64,000 nt of DNA from Cellulomonas pakistanensis (GTDB lineage Bacteria; Actinomycetota; Actinomycetes; Actinomycetales; Cellulomonadaceae), in NCBI RefSeq assembly GCF_016862755.1, contig NZ_BONO01000004.1:1-64000 (forward strand), in the 5' to 3' direction. Shown in pieces: positions 43,494 to 52,138 of the stretch. Position 1 is the first letter of the stretch. Each line of letters begins with the position of its first letter. The notes beneath the pieces are model-generated. The model saw only the letters and a list, made by a program, of their open reading frames with translations, was not told where the DNA came from and ran no database searches. The position numbers and the translations under genes were made by a program.

Positions 43494-44315
43494 TCAGAGG
43501 ACCGGCAGCATCCGCCCGAGGTCCGGGACCGCGTCCGAGGTGAACCGCGGCGCGAGCGCGGCGGCCAGCACGTCCACGTCGTACGGCACGCGCCCGGCGG
43601 CGAGCCGCACCCAGGTCAGCGGCTGCACGACGTCGAGGTCCCACCCGCCGCGGGCCCGCACGATGCGGAGCAGCTCGTGCGCCACGAGGTCGAGCGCGTC
43701 GCCGTCGAGCGGCCCCGCCGAGGTGACGCCGTCGCCGAGTCCTGCGGGGCCGAGCCCGCCCGGGACGCCCGGCAGCGGGCCGATGCCGGTGCCGAGCTCG
43801 GCGCGGGACCCCGGGGCGGCGCCGCGGGCGCGCGCGAGGGACCGCTGCAGGTCGTCGGCGTGCACCACGAGCTCGGTGATCCGGGACGCCAGCATCGTCG
43901 ACAGCAGGACCGGGCCGCGGCGGGCCTGGACCACCCGGTCCTCGGGGCCGAGCTCGTCGGCGCGGCGCAGCGCGCGCTGGACGAGGGCGTCGACGTGCCG
44001 CAGCGGGTCGTCGGCGATCTCGGCGGCGAGCTCCCTCGTGACGCGGTCGATGTCGGCGGCCCGGCCGGCGTACGACCCGAGGTACTCGGCGAGGCTGAGC
44101 GGCACGGTGCCGGCGGGTGCGGGCTCGCACACGGCGAGCGCGTCCATCGCCCGCCCGAGGTGCGCGACCAGCTCGGCCACGCTCCACCCGTCCAGCACGC
44201 TGGCCGCGCGGGCGGTGTCCGCGTCCAGCACGTCGCCGACCCACGCGCGCAGCGCGTCCCACTGCCGGCGCAGCACCGCGGTGCGCGCCGTGACGTCCCC
44301 GATCCCCGTCTGCAT
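43494..44315 (-). CDS. Mycothiol-dependent maleylpyruvate isomerase-like protein (DinB/MDMPI fold)
   Basis: The 273-residue protein resembles the actinobacterial TIGR03083/MDMPI_N family, four-helix DinB-like proteins that bind metal and in some cases use mycothiol. The pattern LDGWSVAELVAHLGRAMDAL, with its conserved helix-2 histidine, is typical. A second histidine lies in LASRITELVVHADDLQ. The C-terminal 80 residues form a separate alpha/beta domain. It lies 36 bases after metX and could be co-transcribed. The actual substrate is unknown. Confidence 0.75.
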   Translation of the reverse strand: MQTGIGDVTARTAVLRRQWDALRAWVGDVLDADTARAASVLDGWSVAELVAHLGRAMDALAVCEPAPAGTVPLSLAEYLGSYAGRAADIDRVTRELAAEIADDPLRHVDALVQRALRRADELGPEDRVVQARRGPVLLSTMLASRITELVVHADDLQRSLARARGAAPGSRAELGTGIGPLPGVPGGLGPAGLGDGVTSAGPLDGDALDLVAHELLRIVRARGGWDLDVVQPLTWVRLAAGRVPYDVDVLAAALAPRFTSDAVPDLGRMLPVL

Positions 44316-44351
44316 GGGGCCAGCGTGCCAGACGCCGCCGCGCGCCCGACC

Positions 44352-45611
44352 TCAGCCCGCCAGGTGGTCCCGCACCATCGGGCCGAGCTGCTCGTGCTCG
44401 ATGAGGAACCCGTCGTGCCCGTACGGCGTGCGCAGCGTGCGCAGCGGCCGGGCGCCCGGCACGCCCGCCGCGATGCGGGCGGACTGCTCCGGCAGGAACA
44501 GCCGGTCCGAGTCGACCGCCACGACCAGCGTGTCCGCCGTGATCGTCGCGAGCGCCGCCTCGACGCCGCCGCGGTCCCGGCCGAGGTCGTGCGTGATCAT
44601 CGACCGGGTGAGCACGGCGTAGGTGTTGGCGTCGAACCGCCGCGCGAGCTTGTCCCCGTGGTGGTCGAGGTAGGACTGCACGGCGAACCGGCCGCCCTCC
44701 AGCGGCTCCTCGCCGCCCTGCGGGACCCGGCCGAACCGCGCGTCGAGCTCGGCGGCGCTGCGGTAGGTCTGGTGCGCGATCTGCCGGGCGAGGCCGAGGC
44801 CGACGTGCGGGCCCTCGCCGTCCGGCGCGTCGTAGTAGTCGCCGCCGCGGAACCGCGGGTCGGCGGCCAGGGCGGTGAGCTGGGTGTGGAACGAGGCGAT
44901 CTGGTCGCCCGAGGTCTGCGCGGTGGTCGCGATCGCGGCGAGCCGGCGCACCCGGTGCGGCGCGGTCACCGCCCACTCGAGCGCGCGCTGCCCGCCCATC
45001 GACGCGCCGACGACCAGCGCCCAGGACCCGATGCCGAGCGCCTCGGCGAGCCGCAGCTCCGCGGCGACCTGGTCGCGCACGGTGACCTGCGGGAACCGGC
45101 CGCCCCACGGGCGCCCGTCCGGGGCGGGGCTCGACGGGCCCGTGCTGCCCTGGCAGCCGCCGAGCACGTTCGGCGCGACGACGTACCAGCGGTCGGTGTC
45201 GATCGGCGCGCCGGGGCCGACGAGCGTCGACCACCAGCCGGGCGTCGGGTGCCCCGGGCCGGCGTCGCCGGTGACGTGCGAGTCCCCCGTGAGCGCGTGC
45301 AGCACGAGCACCGCGTTGGAGCCGTCCGGCGCGGGCGTGCCCCAGGTCTCGTAGGCCAGGCGGACGTCGGGCAGCCGCCCGCCCGCCTCCAGGTCCAGGG
45401 CGCCGAGGTCGACGAACCGGCGGCGGCCGACGGGGTCGCCCTCGCGCCAGGCGGAGGAGGCGCGCGGCAGGGCGCTGGGCAGCGGCCGGCCGGAGCGGTC
45501 GGGCGTGGCGGTGCGGGTGGTGCGGTCGGGCACGGGCCGTCCTGACGTGGGTGCGCCGACGGGCGCCGCGGGGGTCGCGGCGCCCGTCGGGGTGGATCGG
45601 GTGGTGGGCAC
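44352..45611 (-). CDS. metX: Homoserine O-acetyltransferase
   Basis: The 419-residue alpha/beta-hydrolase-fold enzyme acetylates homoserine with acetyl-CoA in methionine synthesis. The first 55 residues are low-complexity. Motifs include YETWGTPAPDGSNAVLVLHA, PNVLGGCQGSTGPSS and the nucleophile S204 in VVGASMGGQRALEW. Aspartate (VAVDSDRLF) and histidine (YGHDGF) complete the triad. It starts 9 bases after metY, forming a metYX operon. Confidence 0.94.
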   Translation of the reverse strand: MPTTRSTPTGAATPAAPVGAPTSGRPVPDRTTRTATPDRSGRPLPSALPRASSAWREGDPVGRRRFVDLGALDLEAGGRLPDVRLAYETWGTPAPDGSNAVLVLHALTGDSHVTGDAGPGHPTPGWWSTLVGPGAPIDTDRWYVVAPNVLGGCQGSTGPSSPAPDGRPWGGRFPQVTVRDQVAAELRLAEALGIGSWALVVGASMGGQRALEWAVTAPHRVRRLAAIATTAQTSGDQIASFHTQLTALAADPRFRGGDYYDAPDGEGPHVGLGLARQIAHQTYRSAAELDARFGRVPQGGEEPLEGGRFAVQSYLDHHGDKLARRFDANTYAVLTRSMITHDLGRDRGGVEAALATITADTLVVAVDSDRLFLPEQSARIAAGVPGARPLRTLRTPYGHDGFLIEHEQLGPMVRDHLAG

Positions 45612-45620
45612 GGGGTCGCC

Positions 45621-46940
45621 TCAGGCCCCCTTGGCGGCGCGGAAGCCGGCGTCGAGGTCGGCGAGGATGTCCTCGATCCCCTCCAGGCCGACGGAGAGCC
45701 GGACCAGCCCCGGCGTGACGCCGGACAGCGCCTGCTCCTCGGGCGTCAGCTGGCTGTGGGTCGTGGACGCCGGGTGGATGACCAGCGAGCGCACGTCCCC
45801 GATGTTCGCGACGTTGGAGTGCAGCTCGAGCGCGGACACGAACGCCTGGCCGGCGGCGGCCCCGCCCTCGACCTCGAACGCGAGCACCGCGCCGGTGCCC
45901 TTCGGGCCGTACTTCTTGCCGAGCTCGTGCTGCGGGTGTGACGGCAGGCCGGCGTAGGTCACGGACAGCACGTCGTCGCGCGCCTCGAGCCACTCGGCGA
46001 CCTTCTGGGCGTTCGCGACGTGCCGCTCGACGCGCAGCGACAGGGTCTCGAGGCCCTGGGCGATGAGGAACGCGTTGAACGGGCTGATCGCGGCGCCGAG
46101 GTCGCGGAGCAGCTGCACCCGCGCGCGCAGCACGTAGGACAGGTTGACGCCGAACGCCCCGTCCTTCCCGAGGTCCCGCGCGAACACGAGGCCGTCGTAG
46201 GACGGGTCGGGCGTGTTGAACGACGGGTACCGCTGGGGGTCGGCACCGTAGTCGAACGTGCCGCCGTCGACGATGACGCCGCCGATCGCCGCGCCGTGCC
46301 CGCCCAGGTACTTGGTCGCGGAGTGCACGACGACGTCCGCTCCCCACTCCAGCGGCCGGATCAGGTAGGGGGTCGGCACCGTGTTGTCGACGATCAGGGG
46401 GACGCCGGACTCGTGGGCGACGCCCGCGACGGTCTCGATGTCGAGGACGTCCTGCTTCGGGTTGGGCACGGTCTCGGCGAAGAACGCCTTCGTGTTCGGC
46501 CGGACGGCGTCGCGCCACGCCTGCGGGTCGTGCGGGTCCGTGACGAACGTCGTCTCGATCCCGAACCGGGGCAGCGTGTGGTGCAGCAGGTTGTACGTGC
46601 CGCCGTACAGGCTCGGGCTGGCGACGACGTGGCTGCCGGCCTCGGCGATGTTGAGGATCGCGTAGGTCTCGGCGGCCTGGCCGGAGGCGAGCAGCAGCGC
46701 GCCGACGCCGCCCTCGAGCGAGGCGATCCGGTCCTCGACCGCCTGGACCGTGGGGTTGCCGATCCGGGTGTAGATCGGGCCGAGGTCCTTGAGCGCGAAC
46801 CGGTCGGCGGCGGCGCCGGCGTCGGGGAACACGTAGGACGTGGTCTGGTAGATCGGCAGCGCGCGGGCGCCGGTGGCGCTGTCCGGCGTCTGGCCGGCGT
46901 GGATCTGGCGGGTCTCGAAGGACCACTGCGACGAGGTCAT
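45621..46940 (-). CDS. metY: O-acetylhomoserine aminocarboxypropyltransferase (sulfhydrylase)
   Basis: The 439-residue PLP enzyme converts O-acetylhomoserine plus sulfide to homocysteine. ATG 46940 has an aggag site. Motifs are FETRQIHAGQ at the N-terminus, YTRIGNPTVQAVEDRIASLE, SPSLYGGTYNLLHHTL, and the PLP lysine K210 in HSATKYLGGHG. It is the first gene of metYX. Upstream lies a leader of roughly 200 bases and a palindromic candidate operator. Confidence 0.95.
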   Translation of the reverse strand: MTSSQWSFETRQIHAGQTPDSATGARALPIYQTTSYVFPDAGAAADRFALKDLGPIYTRIGNPTVQAVEDRIASLEGGVGALLLASGQAAETYAILNIAEAGSHVVASPSLYGGTYNLLHHTLPRFGIETTFVTDPHDPQAWRDAVRPNTKAFFAETVPNPKQDVLDIETVAGVAHESGVPLIVDNTVPTPYLIRPLEWGADVVVHSATKYLGGHGAAIGGVIVDGGTFDYGADPQRYPSFNTPDPSYDGLVFARDLGKDGAFGVNLSYVLRARVQLLRDLGAAISPFNAFLIAQGLETLSLRVERHVANAQKVAEWLEARDDVLSVTYAGLPSHPQHELGKKYGPKGTGAVLAFEVEGGAAAGQAFVSALELHSNVANIGDVRSLVIHPASTTHSQLTPEEQALSGVTPGLVRLSVGLEGIEDILADLDAGFRAAKGA

Positions 46941-47185
46941 GAGCTCTCCTGGCGGTGCGTGGGGCGGTGCGGGCGGGTGGAGGCGGTGCGCACGCGCGTC
47001 GTGCCAGGAGGAGTCCCGGGCGGCCGGTGCCGGTGGGCGGCTGCCCGGGGGCGACGGGGCGTCGCGGTGGCCGGGGAGCCGGTGCCGCGGGGCCGGTGGG
47101 CGGCCTGCGGGCACAGCCGAGCGTGCGCGGGTCAGCGACACATTCGGCGGGACATGCGGTCCACAGTACGGAGCGCCGGTCGGGG
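46941..47185 (-). other. C/G-rich 5' leader of metYX
   Basis: A minus-strand TTCCAC and TACTGT spaced by 18 bases (about 47163-47192) could be the metYX promoter, giving a leader of about 200 bases. It can form a strong hairpin between CCCGGGC and GCCCGGG (near 47006 to 47040). I looked for SAM or SAH riboswitch cores and did not recognise one. Confidence 0.4.
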
Positions 47186-47226
47186 CGTGGAACACGCGTC
47201 CCACCATCTGGGACGACGCGTCCACG
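47186..47226. promoter_or_regulatory. Palindromic candidate operator upstream of metYX
   Basis: The inner palindrome GTCCCACCATCTGGGAC is flanked by ACGCG/GACGCG and by outer arms CGTGGA (47186-47191) and TCCACG (47221-47226). It overlaps the upstream side of the proposed metY promoter. From memory it resembles sites of IclR-type amino-acid regulators of the NdgR/LtbR group, which control leucine and methionine genes; this is unverified. Confidence 0.5.
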
Positions 47227-47320
47227 CCGGCGCGGGCGCACCGCCCGGTCGGACCGGGTCGCTCGCCCGGGCGGGTGATTTGTCCCGCCGGCTGTCCGGT
47301 TCGTCCCGAACGACGCCGAT

Positions 47321-47362
47321 GTGACTCCTGTGAACGGTGTGACTCGTGTTCACTTCTGTGAA
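47321..47362. promoter_or_regulatory. GTGA repeat array upstream of the NlpC/P60 gene
   Basis: GTGAC (47321), GTGAAC (47330), GTGAC (47339), inverted GTTCAC (47348) and GTGAA (47358) are spaced about 9 bp apart, so they fall on nearly the same periodicity. Such loosely conserved 9-bp direct repeats recall MtrA response-regulator sites, which often precede wall-hydrolase genes. The link is inference. Confidence 0.5.
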
Positions 47363-47459
47363 TCCGGCGGGTAGCGTCCCTCAGCGGGGCGCGGACAGGC
47401 CGCCCGGGTGCGCGGACGGTGCGCACGGGCCGGGTGGCCAGGCGACGAGAGGTGTGGAC

Positions 47460-48848
47460 GTGGTGCGGATGGGACGGACGCGCGCGGTGCGCGGTGCGGC
47501 CGCGGTGATCACGGCGGCGGTGCTGCTGGTGCCGGCGGGCGGTGCGGCGCTGGCCGACCCCGACGTCACCGACCAGGACGTGCGGGACGCGCGGCGCGCC
47601 GTGACGTCCGCGTCCGGCGCGGTCGCGGGCATCGAGGTGCGGCTCGCCGAGCTCGCGACCGAGGCGGACGCCGCGCAGGTCGCGGTCCAGCAGGCCGGCG
47701 AGGACGTCGCCCAGGCTCAGGCCGACCTCGCGAGCGCGCAGCAGGAGGCGCGCGAGGCGTCCGCGCAGTACGACCAGGCGCAGGAGCAGCTCGAGGACGC
47801 CCGGTCGACGCTCGTGGCCATCGCCCGGCAGGCGGCCCGCTCCGGCGGCTCCATGGACACCGTGCAGGCGCTGCTGTCCGCCGACGGGTTCGAGGACGTC
47901 GTCGAGCGCAGCGAGGCGCTGTCCCGGGTCAGCTCGCGGGCCGACCAGGCGGTGCAGGGCTACCTCGCCGCCGAGCAGGTCGCCACCACGCTCAAGGGCA
48001 AGGCCGACGCGGCCGCCGAGGCGCAGGAGACGGCGGCCGCCGACTCGCAGGCCGCGCTGGACGCGGCCGAGCAGGCGCAGAGCGACGCGGACGCCGCCGT
48101 CGCCTCCGCGCAGACGGAGCGGGCCGGCCTCATCCAGCAGCTCGCGGTCGCGCGCAACACCAGCGCCGAGGTCGAGCAGGCCCGCCAGGACCAGGTCGAC
48201 GCCGAGCGCCAGGCGCGCGCCGAGGCGGCCGCCCAGGCCGAGCGCGAGGCGACGCCCGCGCCGAGCGCCCCGGCGGCGGGCGGCGGCTCGGCCGCGCCCA
48301 GCACGCCCTCGACGCCGAGCACCCCGGCGGCGCCGAGCACGCCCTCGACGCCGTCGACCCCGAGCACCCCGTCGACGCCCAGCACCCCGTCGACCCCGAG
48401 CAACCCGGCGCCGACCACGCCGAAGCCGACCACGCCCGTCGTCACGCCGCCGGCCGCCACCCCGCCGCCGGTGTCGGCGAGCAAGGCGGAGACCGCGATC
48501 GCCTGGGCGCGCACCAAGATCGGGCTGCCGTACGTCTGGGGCGGCACGGGCCCCCACGGCTACGACTGCTCGGGCCTGACCCAGGGCGCGTGGAAGGCCG
48601 CGGGCGTCAGCCTGAACCGGACCTCGCGCGACCAGTACCGGCAGGTCACCAAGATCGCCTACAGCCAGCTGCAGCCGGGTGACCTGGTGTTCTGGGGCAA
48701 CAACCCGAACGACGCGAGCAGCGTCTACCACGTGGCGATCTACATCGGGGGCGGCCAGATCCTCGAGGCCCCGAAGCCCGGGACCCCGGTGAAGATCTCC
48801 CCGATGCGGTACTTCAACTCCATGGCCTACGCCGGCCGCGTGGGCTGA
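47460..48848 (+). CDS. Secreted NlpC/P60 peptidoglycan endopeptidase with coiled-coil domain
   Basis: The 462-residue exported protein probably cleaves peptidoglycan stem peptides during division, like RipA. A signal peptide covers about 1-32. A long Ala/Glu/Gln-rich coiled coil spans about 35-260. A linker of repeated Thr-Pro-Ser units (about 278-335) leads to the catalytic domain (about 342-462), with C370 (YDCSGLTQ) and H424 (VYHVAIYIGGG). GTG 47460 has a gagagg site 7 bases upstream; the frame is open to 47346 but without signal-like sequence. Coiled coil plus NlpC/P60 suggests activation by an FtsX-like partner, an inference from homologues. Confidence 0.9.
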   Translation: MVRMGRTRAVRGAAAVITAAVLLVPAGGAALADPDVTDQDVRDARRAVTSASGAVAGIEVRLAELATEADAAQVAVQQAGEDVAQAQADLASAQQEAREASAQYDQAQEQLEDARSTLVAIARQAARSGGSMDTVQALLSADGFEDVVERSEALSRVSSRADQAVQGYLAAEQVATTLKGKADAAAEAQETAAADSQAALDAAEQAQSDADAAVASAQTERAGLIQQLAVARNTSAEVEQARQDQVDAERQARAEAAAQAEREATPAPSAPAAGGGSAAPSTPSTPSTPAAPSTPSTPSTPSTPSTPSTPSTPSNPAPTTPKPTTPVVTPPAATPPPVSASKAETAIAWARTKIGLPYVWGGTGPHGYDCSGLTQGAWKAAGVSLNRTSRDQYRQVTKIAYSQLQPGDLVFWGNNPNDASSVYHVAIYIGGGQILEAPKPGTPVKISPMRYFNSMAYAGRVG

Positions 48849-48884
48849 CGGCCCGGCCCGGCCCCACCCGGGCCGGCCAGGACG

Positions 48885-48925
48885 ACGAGAGCCCCGGCGC
48901 GCGTGCTGCGCGCCGGGGCTCTCGT
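48885..48925. terminator. 18-bp bidirectional terminator hairpin
   Basis: Arms 48885-48902 and 48908-48925 pair perfectly around gtgct. It lies between the convergent NlpC/P60 and ppa genes. Confidence 0.85.
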
Positions 48926-48957
48926 GCTGTCGCGCGCCCCGAGGGGCGCCGCGCGGG

Positions 48958-49455
48958 TCAGTGCTGGTCGTAGCCCGCGTCGATCGCCCGCTGCCGGGAG
49001 CGCTCGATCTCGGCCTCGGCCTCGGCTCGGCCGACCCAGTGGGCGCCCTCGACGGACTTGCCGGGCTCGAGGTCCTTGTAGACCTCGAAGAAGTGCTGGA
49101 TCTCCAGGCGGTGGAAGTCCGAGACGTCGTCGATGTCCTGGCGCCAGGCGGCGCGCTGGTCGCCCGTCGGGACGCAGAGCACCTTGTCGTCGCCGCCGGC
49201 CTCGTCGCGCATGCGGAACATGCCGAGCGCGCGGCAGCGGATCAGGCAGCCCGGGAACGTGGGCTCCTCGAGCAGCACCAGCGCGTCCAGCGGGTCGCCG
49301 TCCTCGCCCAGGGTGCCGTCGATGAACCCGTAGTCGTCCGGGTACCGGGTCGACGTGAACAGCATGCGGTCCAGCCGGATCCGGCCGGTCGCATGGTCGA
49401 CCTCGTACTTGTTGCGCTGGCCCTTGGGGATCTCGATCGTGACGTCGAACTCCAC
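48958..49455 (-). CDS. ppa: Inorganic pyrophosphatase (family I)
   Basis: The 165-residue soluble enzyme hydrolyses pyrophosphate using Mg2+. Diagnostic sequences are [39 protein letters not shown] (metal-binding aspartates) and [13 protein letters not shown] start is used. It is divergent from dacB, the same order as in mycobacteria. Confidence 0.96.
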   Translation of the reverse strand: MEFDVTIEIPKGQRNKYEVDHATGRIRLDRMLFTSTRYPDDYGFIDGTLGEDGDPLDALVLLEEPTFPGCLIRCRALGMFRMRDEAGGDDKVLCVPTGDQRAAWRQDIDDVSDFHRLEIQHFFEVYKDLEPGKSVEGAHWVGRAEAEAEIERSRQRAIDAGYDQH

Positions 49456-49588
49456 ACCCGCTCCTTCGTCTCCGCCGGCCGGCCGGACGGCACGGCGCGC
49501 AGCTGATCACCGCGGCGTGCCAGGTGGTGGCGCGTCGCCTGCAAGCCCCTAGTGTGACGCACGGACGGCGCGGCGGCGGCCCGCGCAG

Positions 49589-51031
49589 GTGAAGACGACG
49601 GGAACAGGTGGTCCGGTGGCGCGCGCGGGCAGGACGGTGGGCGCGGCGGCGCTCGTGCTGGTGCTGGCCGCGGGCGGCTACGCCACGGCGGACGCGTACG
49701 ACGTCGTGCCCGGGGTGGTGACCCTCGCGCCCGAGCCCGCGCCGGCGGAGCCGTTCCCGGACGCGCCCGGCGCCGGTACGGTCGGGACGGGCGCCGCGGT
49801 GCTGGCCGACCTGGACGCGGCGGCCCCGGCGCCGGACGGCGCGCAGGTGCAGGCGCTGGTCGACGCGCTGGGCGCGGACCCGCGGCTGGGCCCCTCCGTC
49901 GGGGTGCTGGTCGCCGACGCCCTGACCGGGGACGTCCTGGCGGAGCGCGCGCCCGACGCGGCGCGCACGCCCGCGTCCACCGCCAAGCTCGTCACCGGCG
50001 TGGCGGCCCTCACCCGGCTCGGCGCCGCGCGCACGTTCGACACCACGGTGCGGCAGGGCGCGGGCGACCAGGTCGTGCTGGTGGGCGGCGGCGACATGAT
50101 GCTGGCCGCCGGCGCGGGCGACCCGGACGCGGTGAACGGCCGCGCGGGCCTCGCGGACCTCGCCGCGCTCGTGGCGGTGCAGCTGACGCTGGCCGGCAGG
50201 GACACCGTCACGCTGGGGCTGGACGACAGCCTGTTCACCGGGCCGGCGACCGCACCCGGCTGGGACGCCGCGGACCTGGCCAGCGGCTACGTCGCGCCGG
50301 TCGCGCCGCTGGCCGTCGACATCGCGAAGATCTCCGCGGGGGAGTACCCGCCGCGGCACGCCGACCCCGCGATGCACGCGGCCACCGAGTTCGCAGCGCG
50401 GCTCGGCGAGGTGGGGATCACCGTGACCGGCGCGCCGACCCGGGTGTCGTCGCCCGCGACCGGCGACGTGCTGGGCGTCGTGTCCTCGGCGCCCGTGCCG
50501 GAGGTCGCGCAGTACTTCCTCGACACCTCGGACAACACGATCACCGAGGTGGTCGCCCGCATGGTCGCGCTCGACCTCGACCTGCCGGCCAGCTTCGAGG
50601 GCGCGACCCAGGCGGTGCTCCGCACGGTGCAGGCGCTGGGCGTCGACACCGACGGCGCGGCGCTCGCGGACGCGTCCGGCCTGGCGGAGGGGTCGGCGCT
50701 GCCGCCGCGGCTGCTGCTCGGCCTGCTGGAGCTCGTCGTCGACCCCGCGCACCCCGAGCTGCGGGAGGTGAGCAACGGGATGCCGGTCGGCGGGCTGACC
50801 GGGACGCTCGCCGACCGGTTCCGCTCCGGCGACGCCACCGGCCTGGTGCGCGCGAAGACCGGCAGCCTGGCGAGCGTCACCTCGCTCGCCGGGTCGGTGC
50901 TGGACGCCGACGGGCGGCTGCTGCTGTTCGTGCTGATGGCGGACCAGACCGGCGCGGTGGGGCAGTACCAGCCGCGGCAGGCGCTCGACGGGTTCGTCAC
51001 GCAGCTCGCCGGCTGCGGCTGCCGCGGGTGA
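49589..51031 (+). CDS. dacB: D-alanyl-D-alanine carboxypeptidase/endopeptidase (PBP4 type)
   Basis: The 480-residue exported penicillin-binding protein trims peptidoglycan. A signal/anchor helix lies at about 15-36. The three active-site motifs are S130-T-A-K133, SDN in DTSDNTITE and KTG in RAKTGSLASV, as in S13 peptidases. The C-terminus has a short Cys pair (GCGCRG). GTG 49589 is listed; GTG 49616 is an alternative with an aggtgg site 4 bases upstream and retains the signal peptide. Confidence 0.92.
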   Translation: MKTTGTGGPVARAGRTVGAAALVLVLAAGGYATADAYDVVPGVVTLAPEPAPAEPFPDAPGAGTVGTGAAVLADLDAAAPAPDGAQVQALVDALGADPRLGPSVGVLVADALTGDVLAERAPDAARTPASTAKLVTGVAALTRLGAARTFDTTVRQGAGDQVVLVGGGDMMLAAGAGDPDAVNGRAGLADLAALVAVQLTLAGRDTVTLGLDDSLFTGPATAPGWDAADLASGYVAPVAPLAVDIAKISAGEYPPRHADPAMHAATEFAARLGEVGITVTGAPTRVSSPATGDVLGVVSSAPVPEVAQYFLDTSDNTITEVVARMVALDLDLPASFEGATQAVLRTVQALGVDTDGAALADASGLAEGSALPPRLLLGLLELVVDPAHPELREVSNGMPVGGLTGTLADRFRSGDATGLVRAKTGSLASVTSLAGSVLDADGRLLLFVLMADQTGAVGQYQPRQALDGFVTQLAGCGCRG

Positions 51032-51126
51032 CGCGGGCGCGCCGGCGCGGGTGACGCCGGGCGCCGCTGCAGCCCCCGTGGGCGTCCGGGCGGCGCGGCG
51101 TGACCGCGGCTGGCTACGGTGGGCGG

Positions 51127-52137
51127 GTGCAGCCGGCCGTGGACTGGGACCTGGCCGCCCGGCTCGCCGCGCGAGCGGTGCGGTCCGGGCCGGCCGCCTC
51201 GCGCGCGGAGCGGGCCGACGTGGTCGCCGAGCTGCGTGCCGCGGCGCCCGCCGCGGCGGGGCACGTCGCGCGGATCACCCGCATGCTGCCGGCCGACCCG
51301 GGCGCCCCGGCTGACGACGTCCGGGTCGTCGACCGCGCCTCCTGGGCGCGGGCGAACGTCCGCGCGCTCGAGGGGCTGACCGGCCGGGTGGGCGTGCCCG
51401 CCGACCGCGGCCTGCGGGGCACCGCGGGCGCCGGGCAGGTGGCGGCCGTGCTCGGGCTGCTGTCCGGGTCGGTGCTGGGGCAGTACGACCCGTGGGGCCC
51501 GCGCGGCACGCTGCTGCTGGTCGCCCCGAACGTCCTCGCGGTCGAGCGGTCGCTCGGCGTCGACCCCGCCGACTTCCGGCTCTGGGTGACGCTGCACGAG
51601 CAGACGCACGCGCAGCAGTTCGCGTCCGCGCCCTGGCTCGTGGCGCACCTGACCGACCGGCTGCGGGTGCTGCTCGCGGAGGAGGCGACCGGCCGGCGCG
51701 GCGGGTCCCGTGATCCCCGGGAGCGGTCGGGGCCCGGCGCCGGCGGCCCGCGGTCGCTGCTCGACCTGCTCGACCCGCGGCAGCGCGTCGTGCTCGACGA
51801 GGTCGGCGCCGTGATGGCGCTGCTCGAGGGGCACGCCGACGTGACGATGGACGCGGTCGGCCGCTCCGTCGTGCCGTCGGTGCGCCGGATCCGCCGCCGG
51901 TTCGAGGCCCGCCGCTCCGGCGCCCCGGGCACGGGCGGCATGCGCCGGGCGCTGCGCGCGGTGCTCGGCCTGGACGTCAAGCTCGCGCAGTACCGGGACG
52001 GCGCGGCGTTCGTGCGCGCGGTGCGCCGGCGCGTCGGCACCGACGGGCTGAACGCCGTGTGGGGGTCGGCCGGGACGCTGCCGTCCGCCGCGGAGATCGC
52101 CGACCCGGCCGCGTGGGTGCGCCGGGTGCACGGCTGA
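51127..52137 (+). CDS. Zinc-dependent metalloprotease-like protein (DUF2342/zincin)
   Basis: The 336-residue protein has the zinc motif HEQTH at 157-161 and a downstream glutamate-containing block ([14 protein letters not shown]), as in the DUF2342 family also labelled F420-biosynthesis-associated. No signal peptide is seen. GTG 51127 starts the conserved [14 protein letters not shown] region. It precedes tilS by one base, as in the homologous mycobacterial cluster. Its real role is unknown. Confidence 0.85.
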   Translation: MQPAVDWDLAARLAARAVRSGPAASRAERADVVAELRAAAPAAAGHVARITRMLPADPGAPADDVRVVDRASWARANVRALEGLTGRVGVPADRGLRGTAGAGQVAAVLGLLSGSVLGQYDPWGPRGTLLLVAPNVLAVERSLGVDPADFRLWVTLHEQTHAQQFASAPWLVAHLTDRLRVLLAEEATGRRGGSRDPRERSGPGAGGPRSLLDLLDPRQRVVLDEVGAVMALLEGHADVTMDAVGRSVVPSVRRIRRRFEARRSGAPGTGGMRRALRAVLGLDVKLAQYRDGAAFVRAVRRRVGTDGLNAVWGSAGTLPSAAEIADPAAWVRRVHG

Positions 52138-52138
52138 C

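Noticed and set aside
40137..45545. 1802-codon plus-strand frame
   Set aside because: It is antisense to five recognised minus-strand genes and shows no recognisable motif.
46941..47185. SAM or SAH riboswitch before metYX
   Set aside because: I looked for the conserved core sequences and pairing and could not find them; only generic GC hairpins are present.
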